A stretch of DNA of 59,891 nt from positions 1 to 59,891 of the forward strand of contig JAPOTS010000082.1 in assembly GCA_026709065.1 (NCBI GenBank). The letters run 5' to 3'. A program made the position numbers and the translations under genes. Shown piece after piece: positions 47,399 through 57,106 of this stretch (position 1 is its first letter; each line of letters begins with the position of its first letter). The notes beneath the pieces are model-generated. The model searched no databases and was not told the DNA's origin. It saw nothing but the letters and a program-made list of their open reading frames with translations. The DNA is from Bacteroidota bacterium (GTDB taxonomy: Bacteria; Bacteroidota; Rhodothermia; Rhodothermales; Bin80).

Positions 47399-49144
47399 CT
47401 AAGAAGATGATTGATAGCTGAGCGTTAACCTGAATGATCTTCCAGGCTCACTGAAATCACTCAAAGGGTAGGAAAAATTTCCATCAAAAATATTATGAAG
47501 TCCCATCTGAAGCGTTACCCCACCAATTTCTCTCCATTCAATTGAACAACTTGCGCTCAACCAAGACGGGGCATGAAAAACAGTCCCAAATACCTCTGGA
47601 TATACTGTAAATAAATTAAATGGACCACGGATTGTAGCATAGAACTGCATCCATGTGGACAGTTGTGACTCTTTGGATGGCTCATCTGTGTATGAAGTAT
47701 TCAAAGCTGTGGCCCAGTGAGATCCCTGTACCAGTGCCGTCATTCCAAGGATTCGAGTTTCTGTTGAGTTACGTGCAAACGTCATCACATCCACAGACCG
47801 ACGAAATCCACTCCAACCCATCCCTAAATTTACTTGTGTCACCTCTGTGTCAGTATAGGTATACCCTCCACCGGTGATGATGCGCCACTGATCGTTAACC
47901 GACCAGTTCAAAATCGTTGCCCCGCCCCAGTGCGGCTTGGTCATATCTAACCTAATTTGGTGTTCAATGACTATAGATGAAAACAGATAGCGCATATTTG
48001 CAAATATACCAGCGTCATTGACGGATGAAGAATGCAGGGCAAGCCTCTCTTTTTGGAGGGTCATCGTTTCTATATACCTGTAATAGTTAACTCCGACTTT
48101 TAGGTGTAAATTCGTCAGCGGCGCGATATGAGCATAGGTATAGCCACCCTGCTGTAAAATCTCTGAATCACTCGCTAATTTCTGGGTAGAAACCGCAGAG
48201 CTCACCTCACGAAAAAATCCATGATTATCTTCGTACTTGTAGTGGATCATCATCGCTTGCTGTTGGGCCTCTAAATCACTATATATTAGATCCTGCACCC
48301 AACCCCCACTTCCAGAGAGTTCATGGCGTGGAGCTACCTGTACTCCAACCCTAGCAGCAACCGTTCCAGATCGAACTCCTCCCAATTGTAGGCCACCACC
48401 CCCATCAAGGTAATTTTGTCCTCTATCATAGAAGCCTATCAACGTTGCTCCGACATCTGACCAATCACGGTGAAGTGTTAGCGCAGAGCTTATCTTCTGG
48501 ACTCTGGAATCGTACTCAAAAAGCGCAGATGTTGTGCGATTTTCCAATGTAGACAAATCTGCTGATGCGTTAAACCCTAAATTCAAATTAAAGGGATCAG
48601 GAACGAATTCTGCATTATTAAAGTCTGCGAATACGCTTATGGGACTGCCAATATCTATCAGTCTAATGCCTTCATAATACAGTGAACTTGGCATCAGTTG
48701 AGCATTAAACAAAGAATATTCTAAGGTGATTGCATCGACTCTGCGCGGAATCAAGTATCGAAAAATTTGTGTTAACAATCCATTTTCATCCCCCAAATAC
48801 GAGGGCCTGTATAGAAGCTCTCTCGACTTGGGAAATAATGTGATTTCAACATAAAGATCGTTTTGAATTTCGATTGACTTCTGTAATACGTCATAGCCTT
48901 CTTTGGTGATCATTAGCCGATAAGTGCCAGGGAGAACGGATGGCAATTCAAACACGCCGTCTGAATCTGACAGAGTTCCATGTAATGTTCCTTCAAGAAT
49001 GACCACCGCATCAGCTATAGCAGTCATCAATTTTGAATCTAGGATTCTTCCGTTTAACTCATAGCGCTGTTGTTGAGACTGGGCATCTACATTACTGATG
49101 AAGATCAAAAGAAATAAACTCACTGACCAGAGAATCTTCTGCAT
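47399..49144 (-). CDS. Outer-membrane beta-barrel protein with N-terminal carboxypeptidase-regulatory-like domain
   Basis: About 581 aa from the ATG at 49144 (MQKILWSV..., a good signal peptide ending NVDAQS); earlier GTG/ATG codons at 49183/49180 would add an unlikely leader. After the signal comes a CarboxypepD-reg-like beta-sandwich (LNGRILDSKLMTAIADAVVIL, LPGTYRLMITKEGY), then a long beta-strand region ending with a C-terminal aromatic (LTLSYQSSS). It resembles TonB-dependent-receptor-like proteins of Bacteroidota but is shorter and has no clear plug. Possibly a surface binding or export channel. Confidence 0.75.
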   Translation of the reverse strand: MQKILWSVSLFLLIFISNVDAQSQQQRYELNGRILDSKLMTAIADAVVILEGTLHGTLSDSDGVFELPSVLPGTYRLMITKEGYDVLQKSIEIQNDLYVEITLFPKSRELLYRPSYLGDENGLLTQIFRYLIPRRVDAITLEYSLFNAQLMPSSLYYEGIRLIDIGSPISVFADFNNAEFVPDPFNLNLGFNASADLSTLENRTTSALFEYDSRVQKISSALTLHRDWSDVGATLIGFYDRGQNYLDGGGGLQLGGVRSGTVAARVGVQVAPRHELSGSGGWVQDLIYSDLEAQQQAMMIHYKYEDNHGFFREVSSAVSTQKLASDSEILQQGGYTYAHIAPLTNLHLKVGVNYYRYIETMTLQKERLALHSSSVNDAGIFANMRYLFSSIVIEHQIRLDMTKPHWGGATILNWSVNDQWRIITGGGYTYTDTEVTQVNLGMGWSGFRRSVDVMTFARNSTETRILGMTALVQGSHWATALNTSYTDEPSKESQLSTWMQFYATIRGPFNLFTVYPEVFGTVFHAPSWLSASCSIEWREIGGVTLQMGLHNIFDGNFSYPLSDFSEPGRSFRLTLSYQSSS

Positions 49145-49235
49145 CTTGAATTGCCACAGGATCTCATTGAAATTGATCATCACACTCTGGTATAAGACAC
49201 TCCAGATAACTTATAAAAAGATTTGGATATCTGCC

Positions 49236-50189
49236 CTAATGATCAACAAATACACTATCGGTAAGCGCGTCAACAATCGTATCAATATTATGGCGAATCA
49301 TACCACTATAATCCACAGCTCTTGTAGATGCTCCTCCAAGTGCATCCCCGTAAAGAGTACCACCGATTCTGACGTTAAACCCTTTTGACCTGACTGCTTC
49401 TTGAACGGCTTCAATTCCTCGCGGCGATATTGACGACTCAACAAACATCGCTGGAATCCTTCGCTCTGCAACCATGGTCGCAAGATCCTGCACATCTTTT
49501 GCTCCGACCTCCAATGCAGTTGAGATTCCCTGTAACCCACGAACCTCAAATCCATATGCACGACCAAAATATCCGAATGCATCATGTGAAGTAACTAGAA
49601 CTCGTTTCTGTGGTGGAATCTCATACACTCTACCAAAAACATACTCTTCTGTGTCCATTAGTTTTGATTGAAAATTTGATGCCTGATCCACAAACACATC
49701 AGCCCGAGTAGAATCGATTAAGCTTAATGCGTTGGCCAGAGTAAATCCCGCCTGTGCCCATAAGTTAGCGTCAAACCAAATGTGAGGGTCGTAATTTCCC
49801 TGAAACAACTCTGATGAGATTAGCAAGCTATCATGACTGTTCACCTCTGCGACTGCCATAGTGTGGTATCCACGCTCGTTCATAGCTTGAAAAAGATCTC
49901 CCATCTTCCCTTCAAGATGAAGTCCATTGTATACAATGATGTCTGCATGACTCATTTTGGATACATCTCCTGCACTCGCTATATAGAGGTGCGGATCAAC
50001 ACCTGGTCCCATCAGTGATTCCACCGTTACCTCAGCTCCGCCAATTTGACGAGCTAAATCTGCAACGATACTAGTTGTTGCTACTATCCTGATTGTACGA
50101 TCTTGAATTGGCGTATCCAAACGATCAGGGGATGTGCATGATGTGAGGAAAAAGAATCCAATAATGTACCAAAGAAATAAACGCATCAT
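49236..50189 (-). CDS. Metal-binding (Mn/Zn-type) ABC transporter substrate-binding lipoprotein
   Basis: 317 aa, ZnuA/TroA/MntC (cluster A-I) family. Lipobox LTSC near residues 15-18. Metal-site histidines in VDPHLY and PHIWFD, HDAFGYF, and SISPRG near the end. It lacks the His-rich loop typical of zinc-specific ZnuA, favouring Mn or Fe. The permease and ATPase genes are not adjacent in the window. A DtxR-type palindrome overlaps the sequence just upstream of the start (50192-50219), so expression is probably metal-repressed. Confidence 0.88.
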   Translation of the reverse strand: MMRLFLWYIIGFFFLTSCTSPDRLDTPIQDRTIRIVATTSIVADLARQIGGAEVTVESLMGPGVDPHLYIASAGDVSKMSHADIIVYNGLHLEGKMGDLFQAMNERGYHTMAVAEVNSHDSLLISSELFQGNYDPHIWFDANLWAQAGFTLANALSLIDSTRADVFVDQASNFQSKLMDTEEYVFGRVYEIPPQKRVLVTSHDAFGYFGRAYGFEVRGLQGISTALEVGAKDVQDLATMVAERRIPAMFVESSISPRGIEAVQEAVRSKGFNVRIGGTLYGDALGGASTRAVDYSGMIRHNIDTIVDALTDSVFVDH

Positions 50190-50191
50190 GG

Positions 50192-50219
50192 TTAGGTTTT
50201 AGGCAAGCCTAAAACCTAA
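50192..50219. promoter_or_regulatory. DtxR/MntR-type operator palindrome
   Basis: A perfect inverted repeat with 13-bp arms (TTAGGTTTTAGGC, then AA, then GCCTAAAACCTAA) starting 3 bp upstream of the metal-binding lipoprotein ATG. The arms contain TTAGG...CCTAA, like the DtxR/IdeR/MntR consensus. It should bind a metal-loaded repressor and block transcription. No DtxR-family gene is in the window. Confidence 0.8.
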
Positions 50220-50742
50220 ATCTTGTCATAGTGTTCATCTTTGTTGGGTGAAAGATTGAACTTCAAAATGATGTGCCTATTGATTCACCATCAATCAACT
50301 ACCCTGACCTAAAGATACTTTTTCGGTGAGTCCTCTATTGCGAGAGTAGGCAGTCCAGTTAAGATTGGAGTGGGGCTTAATGGTTTCACCAGATTGCCTT
50401 ATGCTGTAATATAATTACGAATCCTCATATTCAGGACACTTTGCCGCGGTTGCCTGACCCGATACATATAGGTTCTTGCTGTAAGGTTCACATTAGCGAT
50501 GGATACGTGACTAAGTGGTGCCTGACTTTGCCAATAATTGCTAGAAACAAGCAGGGTGGAATGAAGATATTTGAAAAATTAGAGGGAAGAAGTTTTAGTT
50601 CAACAACTTGGGCGTTCAACTATATAGAGGTCTCTATTTATAATGAAAGGTTAGATGACTGATTTCAGTAGAATATTGACAGAAATTTCCGCCACATATG
50701 TAACCTTAAAGTGCCCTACTTCAAGATTCTTTTGTTTGAAAA
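50220..50742. other. Intergenic spacer upstream of metal-binding lipoprotein gene
   Basis: About 520 bp. It holds the promoter region of the lipoprotein gene and otherwise only a doubtful 73-codon ORF (50441-50662, +) with no recognisable domain. Confidence 0.4.
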
Positions 50743-51885
50743 CTAGTTTTCGCCCCATTCGGAATTGTGTAGATCCATTACTGAGCGCGAAATCAAATCA
50801 ATTCGTTGCAAGCCACTGACCGAAAGGGAGTAATTCTCGCCGCTACCACGAACTAACCCATTGGTTAGGTATTGATAGGGGATTGGTGAGGGTTCAAGTA
50901 TCCTCAGCTTCGGGGTGTTGACGATCTCGTCAGATGGCTCAAATTTCAGAGGTAAGCCCGAATTGGCAAACGTAATTTTCCATGAACTGCCCATTTCAAG
51001 GGGTGGTCCATACTCAGGATGCCACCCCTTCAATTCTTCACACAACCATGGATATCTCCACAGCAAGTCTGGGAGTGTTGGACCTGCTGAAATCGCGACT
51101 TCAAATGCACCACGCTCCCGCTGAATAAATTCAGGTATAGTCAGATCTGGATTATCTTGAAGTTCGAAATATAAGCGCTCAATATCAATCCCTGCAAGAT
51201 TAAGCCCATTGTAGAGTTGATGATAATTGGGTGCCATATTTTTTTTATGATCATCATACCAGTTATTGAATGCCTCGCTAAGCATTAGATTTAACTCTAA
51301 ATGCAAATGTGCACGACTCCGGTTAATGCCTCTTCCAGTATAGCCCATAATCCCGATAATGTCTCCTTGATTAACCCGATCTCCGATTTCTACGGAAATA
51401 CTACCAAGGTGAGCATAGAGACTATAATAAGGTGACTGGTCCCACCAATGCTCAATGACAATGTAGAGACCATAATTTGAACGCCCTGAGTGGGAACTCA
51501 CATATACGACCTCGCCATCTGTAATTGCCCAAATCTCATCCAATGGAGTCCCCCTACGGTCACGTTTCAATGGACGCACATCAATTCCTTCGTGAAATCG
51601 GCTATACACCGTTCCATGTCTCGTGTGACGAACATTTCGAACAAAGCCGTACTTACCTGCAGTCCAGCCCGGCTGCTCGTTAGGTTTTGGTTGACGGTAG
51701 GTGCCCATAAAGAAATCCGGGCCACCCCCACTAAACAGGGCATCATTTGCAGTCGGTAATATGATAGAAATGTTTGAATCGTCCTGTGCCGAAATATCAT
51801 AGCCCATCAAATGAACGATCATCGCACCAAGAAGACTCAAAAAAACCGTCTTGATGTTTAGTTGAAACATCTCTGCCATGGTCAT
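50743..51885 (-). CDS. M23-family peptidase (LysM-less, exported)
   Basis: 380 aa with a signal segment (residues 12-33). The M23 core carries HEGIDV (H..D), SLYAHLG and HLHLEL, giving the zinc ligands H, D and H. It is followed by a C-terminal beta domain without the catalytic set. Predicted role: cell-wall (peptidoglycan) cross-link hydrolysis or envelope modelling in the periplasm. The next gene downstream on the same strand lies across a 500-bp gap. Confidence 0.85.
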   Translation of the reverse strand: MTMAEMFQLNIKTVFLSLLGAMIVHLMGYDISAQDDSNISIILPTANDALFSGGGPDFFMGTYRQPKPNEQPGWTAGKYGFVRNVRHTRHGTVYSRFHEGIDVRPLKRDRRGTPLDEIWAITDGEVVYVSSHSGRSNYGLYIVIEHWWDQSPYYSLYAHLGSISVEIGDRVNQGDIIGIMGYTGRGINRSRAHLHLELNLMLSEAFNNWYDDHKKNMAPNYHQLYNGLNLAGIDIERLYFELQDNPDLTIPEFIQRERGAFEVAISAGPTLPDLLWRYPWLCEELKGWHPEYGPPLEMGSSWKITFANSGLPLKFEPSDEIVNTPKLRILEPSPIPYQYLTNGLVRGSGENYSLSVSGLQRIDLISRSVMDLHNSEWGEN

Positions 51886-51924
51886 AGCAGAATTCCAATG
51901 TGATCAAAAGAGGCAGAGATCATT

Positions 51925-52494
51925 TTATGCCGAATAGACTGGATAATTTGCCTCTACATTGTTCCTTGCAATCTCCGAAAGACGACGTTTCAAGAGACTT
52001 CTCCTAAATGCACTAATATGATCAATAAAAAGAGTACCTTCAATATGATCATACTCATGCTGTATGACACGAGCTAATAGACTATCAACTGTAATCGTCT
52101 GCTGACTAAAGGATTGATCTTGATACGTAATTTCTATTGAAGCAGGTCGTTTGACATATTCCTTGATCTCTGGAATTGAGAGACAGCCCTCTTCAAACTC
52201 ATCTTCATCATCGGACTCCCATATGATCTCAGGATTAATGAAAATCATCGGCTGCTCTGGTAATGTCTCGTGCTCTTCTGGAATGAGATCTTCAATGAGC
52301 GGGGAAATATCAACCACAAATAGACGGATTGGATGTCCCACTTGGGGGGCAGCTAAGCCAATTCCCTCCGCATTACCCATAGTCATAATCATATCTTGAA
52401 TCAATTGACGTACCTCAGGAGTAATTGATTCAATACGTTCGGTTTTGCGACGAAGAACAGGTTGCCCAATCAAGTGAATTGGGAGGATCGGCAT
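51925..52494 (-). CDS. def: Peptide deformylase
   Basis: Removes the formyl group from nascent N-terminal fMet. 189 aa. Motif 1 GIGLAAPQVG, motif 2 EEGCLSIPEI with the metal-binding Cys, motif 3 VIQHEYDHIEG with the metal-binding His pair. Its ATG shares a base with the stop of the upstream DUF411 gene (TAATG), so both are probably expressed together. Confidence 0.97.
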   Translation of the reverse strand: MPILPIHLIGQPVLRRKTERIESITPEVRQLIQDMIMTMGNAEGIGLAAPQVGHPIRLFVVDISPLIEDLIPEEHETLPEQPMIFINPEIIWESDDEDEFEEGCLSIPEIKEYVKRPASIEITYQDQSFSQQTITVDSLLARVIQHEYDHIEGTLFIDHISAFRRSLLKRRLSEIARNNVEANYPVYSA

Positions 52495-52970
52495 TACTGG
52501 ATTGGCTGAATATGTGCGTACACACCCGTCGTATCTGTGTTATCAAAAGTGACAACATCATACGACTGTGCATTAGGTCCTTCCATGCCCAGAGATCCTA
52601 TCGGCATTCCTGGAACGGCAATTCCTAAAATATTAGGCTTTTCTTTCAACAGTCGTGTTACTTGATTAAGTGGCACATGCCCCTCAATCACATATTCATC
52701 AATGACAGCAGTATGACATGAATGAGCATTTCGGGGTACACCTAATTGAGCCTTCAATGTGTACATATCCCGCATATTAATGGATTTCACACTGAATCCT
52801 GCTTCTTCCATATGCTCCACCCACTTAACACAGCAACCGCACGTTCTAGATTTATAGACGACCATTTCTGTTGGGGCATCCTGATCACTTGGGGCAAGAG
52901 CAAAGCCTAATGCAATCACTGCACATAAACCAACTCCCCCAATAACGATGAATAGAATTCGTTTAATCAT
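52494..52970 (-). CDS. DUF411 copper-associated CxxC protein
   Basis: 158 aa with an N-terminal membrane anchor/signal (residues 5-22). SRTCGCCVKW is the metal-binding CxCC-type motif, with HSCHTAVIDEYVIEGHVP further along, a DUF411 signature. Family members are linked to copper handling. The ATG at 52970 has a GGAG-like element upstream; the GTG at 52979 is less likely. It overlaps def by one base. Confidence 0.85.
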   Translation of the reverse strand: MIKRILFIVIGGVGLCAVIALGFALAPSDQDAPTEMVVYKSRTCGCCVKWVEHMEEAGFSVKSINMRDMYTLKAQLGVPRNAHSCHTAVIDEYVIEGHVPLNQVTRLLKEKPNILGIAVPGMPIGSLGMEGPNAQSYDVVTFDNTDTTGVYAHIQPIQ

Positions 52971-53341
52971 TAAGTACACCTCTCCGTACTTTTCGTGCTA
53001 AATCATAAGAAACATCAAGATTGCCCGAACACAAGCCCCAAACCCAACAACGCACCGACTGTTCTTTACAAGTAAGACCGACGAATAAGGGGTTATATTT
53101 TGAAACTCTGACAATGCCATAGAACGATAATCTGTCCTTAATAATGCTATATCTCAGCAATTGAGTGATCCTAGTTTGGTGGTGCAGCCAACATCTATGC
53201 AACAAAGCATTCCAGAAACTGATGAACGTTTCCAAGTAAGATCTTGAACCACCATGTAATAAAAAAAGAACCATGTATTTTAGAGTCTTTTCAAGAAACT
53301 TGGCTATGTTAAGCTTCGCACTTCCATGAAGATTCTACCTC
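52971..53341. other. Spacer with doubtful ORF
   Basis: The minus-strand frame 52963-53274 (103 codons) overlaps the DUF411 start and shows no domain, signal or sensible composition. I see no supported gene here. Confidence 0.4.
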
Positions 53342-54223
53342 CTACTCAAGTAAAGACTCATAAGTTGAAAGGCGAGACGGATCTGCATCGGCAAGAAGAT
53401 CATAAGCCTGTGTTCGTTCCTGTGAATCTTCAAAAATTCCAACTAACTCAAGATTTTTTGTTCCAAAAAAAATGTCAAAAACATATTGCCTAGATTGATC
53501 TTCATACAACTCATACATCGTCTGCAATATCTCTAATACCTTAATTCGTGCAGTATCTTGATCTGTCGTAAATAAATCCAATGCCTCAATATGATATTGA
53601 AAGTAGACCTGCCGAAGCGGGCGCATGCGCGGACTCGTCATCTGATCCACAATACTTGCCCGCCCACTGACATCAATCGTACCCCATCCAACCGCATTAC
53701 TCGCCACCCCAAGTTGCTGAATTCGCTTCGCCGTCTGGAAATGCTCCTCTCCACCAAATTCGCTAAAGGAGTCATAATCATATCCTAACATTAAATAAGC
53801 ATAATAATCTAATACGGTAGTCAAGGCATCAAATCGCTCTATCTCAAAAATTAAGGGAGATCCCTGAGAATAACCGAAACTCCATTCAGAGTCATTGATT
53901 TGCAATAAAGGAGTCTTTGCCATGGTACCATATATGGGGCGAGTGCTATTCAAAATCAACTGTGTACGAAACGAAGTCAATGTGATATTCTCTTGAAAAA
54001 TCACTTGGAGTGAGCATTCAATTAACTCATGAGGCTCAAACCGATCCTCTGTCCAATTATTATTATTAAAATAATCTTCAATCTCCTCTTTGAGATCATC
54101 TAGAAATTCAAATCCAGACCCCTCCAACTGCCTATAATTGATCTGGACCGTACATCGAAACTCACGCGCCTCAGCAATGCAAACACACCCTGCCAAGATA
54201 GCAATAAAGAATAATCTACGCAT
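53342..54223 (-). CDS. DUF4835 family protein
   Basis: 293 aa with signal sequence (MRRLFFIAILAGCVCIAEA). REFRCTVQINYRQLEGS at the mature start and LMLGYDYDSFSEFGGEEHF are hallmarks of DUF4835, a family seen essentially only in Bacteroidota and relatives and often next to priA/dfp-type genes. Function unknown; exported. It supports the lineage assignment. Confidence 0.88.
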   Translation of the reverse strand: MRRLFFIAILAGCVCIAEAREFRCTVQINYRQLEGSGFEFLDDLKEEIEDYFNNNNWTEDRFEPHELIECSLQVIFQENITLTSFRTQLILNSTRPIYGTMAKTPLLQINDSEWSFGYSQGSPLIFEIERFDALTTVLDYYAYLMLGYDYDSFSEFGGEEHFQTAKRIQQLGVASNAVGWGTIDVSGRASIVDQMTSPRMRPLRQVYFQYHIEALDLFTTDQDTARIKVLEILQTMYELYEDQSRQYVFDIFFGTKNLELVGIFEDSQERTQAYDLLADADPSRLSTYESLLE

Positions 54224-54553
54224 CAATGATCCAACAGCAGGTCAGTGTATAGAGAGAATCTGCAAATCTGAATTAATCTAGTCACAAGGTTGTTCACAAC
54301 GTATGGATGGCATCCAATATGAACAGAATGATTCTACATATCTCAAATCTTTAACCTACCAGATCACATTATGTGCCTCGTGATTCATCAAACTTCTGAG
54401 AAACAGGATGCTGACCATGCTACATTACAGAATTCTCATTATGCGAACATGAATCATGACCTTTGACTACAAGGTCGTTCGTCTAAAGGCAATCAATCTA
54501 TCGCATGATGCTGGTATTGATTGATGGTTCAAGAAAGAGTTTTAGTTCTACAT
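54224..54553. other. Intergenic spacer, no feature identified
   Basis: About 330 bp, AT-rich, between two minus-strand genes. Nothing convincing on either strand. Confidence 0.4.
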
Positions 54554-55867
54554 CTACATTAACCAGGGATCTCGCATTTCCCTAGTGAGAAGTTGATTAG
54601 CCTCTTCATCATGAAATTTTTCATTTACAGAATCAAACTCAAGTGTTTTTTCAAGTCGCATACAAATCTCGCTAGTTAAACATGCCACCGATGAGCTGTG
54701 TCCGATTTCAACATCGCAAATTGGAAGACTGCGAGTCTTTACACAGTTCAAAAAATCTCTCCGATGATCATCACTGTGGTACAAGCGAGTATCACTGGGT
54801 TTCATTTCCATTGTTAATAGGCGTTCGTCTGAGGCCCAGAGATCACCTCGGCTGACACCAATCCATCCGTCTGTACCTATGAATTGGATCATTCCATCAT
54901 GGGGTCCCTCTTTTTTAATGATAGGAGGATGGTTGCCATACATGAGTGTAAGTTCATCCTCATCCGCATCTAAGGCATGGACTATCTTGTCTGGTGCCAT
55001 CCGATCAAGTCCGAGTCCCCACAGTGAAATATCAAAGTTATGAGCTCCCCAATCGGCAACATGGCCAGCCGAATAAGGTCTCCATGCCCGCCAGGCCTCT
55101 GCTTCGGTATTGTATCCTCCACTGACTCGTTCATGATGATAGGGAGCAGATGGTGCGTTACCAAGCCACAGATCATACAACAATCCATCTGGGATTGGTT
55201 CGGCAACTGAGTGAGGAAAAGGTCGCGAAATGCCACCAACTTGAGCATAAACTTTTTGAATTTCTCCGATGTATCCGTTTCTGACCAATTCACATGCGTA
55301 TCGGAAACGCTGATCTGAGCGTTGTTGGCTACCAGTCTGGAAGATGACATCATATTCTCTTACCGCTTTGACCATTAATCTACCTTCATGTATGGTTCGC
55401 GATAGTGGCTTCTCACTGTACATATCTTTCCCCGCTCTCGCAGCAGCGACAGTCATGTAACCGTGCCAATGATCTGGGAGTGCTAAGCAGACAGCGTCTA
55501 TATCTTCTCGCTCTAATACCTGCCAAAAAAACTCATATCCATCACAGCCATTATAATGAGACATTGAGCTATTGGAAGCATAAGTAGACTCAACATATTC
55601 CCGAGCGGGCTCACGTCCTCTAAGGCCACTTCCTGCGTAATTATCTCCAGCACGATTCACATCACATACCGCTAATACCTGAACATCTGGCTTAGCAATA
55701 AACCCCTCCAAGTTGTACATTCCCATACTACCCATTCCAATAAATCCCATTGTAATTCGGTCACTAGGAGCAGGGCGAGGGCCTCGTCCCATTGCTGATG
55801 CAGGTATAATAAACGGAAGCGCACTTGCACGCCCCACAGTTTTTAAAAAATTACGACGACTGATCAT
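54554..55867 (-). CDS. Tat-exported Gfo/Idh/MocA-family oxidoreductase
   Basis: 437 aa. Twin-arginine signal SRRNFLKTVGR at the N-terminus. Rossmann fold with MGFIGMGSMG and AVCDVN. SEKPLS contains the catalytic lysine typical of the family, and GHVADWGAHNFDISLWGLG is the C-terminal substrate motif. Likely dehydrogenates a sugar or inositol-like compound in the periplasm. It is divergent from 55927 with a 59-bp gap. Confidence 0.9.
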   Translation of the reverse strand: MISRRNFLKTVGRASALPFIIPASAMGRGPRPAPSDRITMGFIGMGSMGMYNLEGFIAKPDVQVLAVCDVNRAGDNYAGSGLRGREPAREYVESTYASNSSMSHYNGCDGYEFFWQVLEREDIDAVCLALPDHWHGYMTVAAARAGKDMYSEKPLSRTIHEGRLMVKAVREYDVIFQTGSQQRSDQRFRYACELVRNGYIGEIQKVYAQVGGISRPFPHSVAEPIPDGLLYDLWLGNAPSAPYHHERVSGGYNTEAEAWRAWRPYSAGHVADWGAHNFDISLWGLGLDRMAPDKIVHALDADEDELTLMYGNHPPIIKKEGPHDGMIQFIGTDGWIGVSRGDLWASDERLLTMEMKPSDTRLYHSDDHRRDFLNCVKTRSLPICDVEIGHSSSVACLTSEICMRLEKTLEFDSVNEKFHDEEANQLLTREMRDPWLM

Positions 55868-55926
55868 TCTGTAATGATGTTTAGTTACAAGTTCCTATAA
55901 TCTAAACATTTTTTTCAAAATTACCA

Positions 55927-56627
55927 ATGAATGATTTATTTTCTACTTTCCTTTTGACTAATCTCCATGATCATCTATGGATTCATGGATTGGATCCAGT
56001 AGTCCACGGAATCTATGAGGGTTGGATTCCCGTCACCATCAGCGAAGCTGAGAATCAGTGGATCATAGATGTTCCCATCAAATATGAACGGCTCAAAGCG
56101 GAGACCACATGTACTTTAAATGCAGAGGGAAATGTGAGCATCAGCGGGCTTTATTCCCTGCAGGGGAGAGTGCCGAAGGCACAATCAAACTTAGCTCATC
56201 TTCAACGGCATCTTCAGAACTGACACTATCTGGAGGATTCCTTAGCACTTGTGCTGACAGTAGAAATCCATGCCCTACCTTCGCTACTGGACAAACGGGG
56301 TGGGTGCGGTTTCAGACTGACAGTCCAACATGGTCTGTGAGTATTTCGCCGACTTCGATATCCCCTGGAGCTCTCGCACGAGGTACAGCTGTGGATTGGA
56401 CATGGATTATTGGATACTATGGGGCCATGGGGTAAGGATTTATGCTTCAAACAGCCGAGATGCCTTCCTTCACAGAGTCTGCAAGTATCTATCAGGATAC
56501 CGATGGGTGGAGGCATCTATTTCTTGGCGGGGAATTTAGGGTAAACAAAGACGATGGATGGCAATCAAGAACCAATCAGGAAGCGCCTTTCACGGGGTCA
56601 AGTACGGTTACGCTCATGTGTGGATGA
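55927..56627 (+). pseudogene. Disrupted hypothetical gene
   Basis: A 98-codon ORF starts at 55927 (IHGLDPVVHGIYEGW..., beta-rich) and is sensible to about SLQG near 56166. It then degenerates, whereas another frame continues as ESAEGTIKLSSSSTASSEL and on to 56435, where a TAA interrupts it. The same frame reopens to 56627 (SIYQDTDGWRHLFLGGEF). A frameshift and one nonsense codon would explain all three. No family recognised; Thr/Ser-rich extracellular composition. Confidence 0.45.
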
Positions 56628-56812
56628 CCTATCAATCCACCTTCTACGAGTTCAATGCGATGCATCATGGAAATCAATCATAAAAATGACGGGTAACCAA
56701 AGCCAGAATCAATTTATATCGACCTGATTTATTTGAAGCCGTGCACCTATTTGAACGATTTTCCGTTCTTCAAATTTATGGAAATTTATACATATTTACG
56801 AAATATCTTTTT

Positions 56813-56983
56813 TCATGGTTTACCAGAGTTCAAATACAACTCAATAGCGTCTTTGGCATTGATCAGAACTTCATCTATTGAACTGCCACCAACATGGAGC
56901 CCCTTGAGTGCAGGTGCATTGGCATAAAATCCGTTCCAGTCCTCCTCAACATAGATGGTAACAGTTATATCTTACTGTCTCAT
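56813..56983 (-). pseudogene. Decayed HicB-like antitoxin
   Basis: The frame reads MRQ-stop-DITVTIYVEED, then GFYANAPALKGLHVGGSSIDEVLINAKDAIELYL, ending SGKP. This matches the HicB-like domain, which binds the HicA mRNA interferase in type II toxin-antitoxin systems. The fourth codon is TAA where TAT (Tyr) would be expected, and no ATG, GTG or TTG follows it soon after. The C-terminus is short. No hicA is adjacent. It looks like a dead antitoxin. Confidence 0.7.
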
Positions 56984-57106
56984 AATAGTGAATAATGGCT
57001 GATTTAATAGCGAATGTTCAAATCAATGAGTAATTAGTTGACTTATTCAAAATATTATCTAGTTTGGATCAAGATTATCGGGGAGAGATCAAATCCTATC
57101 TCAAAT

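Noticed and set aside
50441-50662. 73-codon plus-strand ORF upstream of the metal-binding lipoprotein gene
   Set aside because: No recognisable domain, no clear start, and composition not better than chance; left as spacer.
52963-53274. 103-codon minus-strand ORF
   Set aside because: It overlaps the start of the DUF411 gene, has erratic composition (many C, W, R) and no domain or ribosome site; probably chance.
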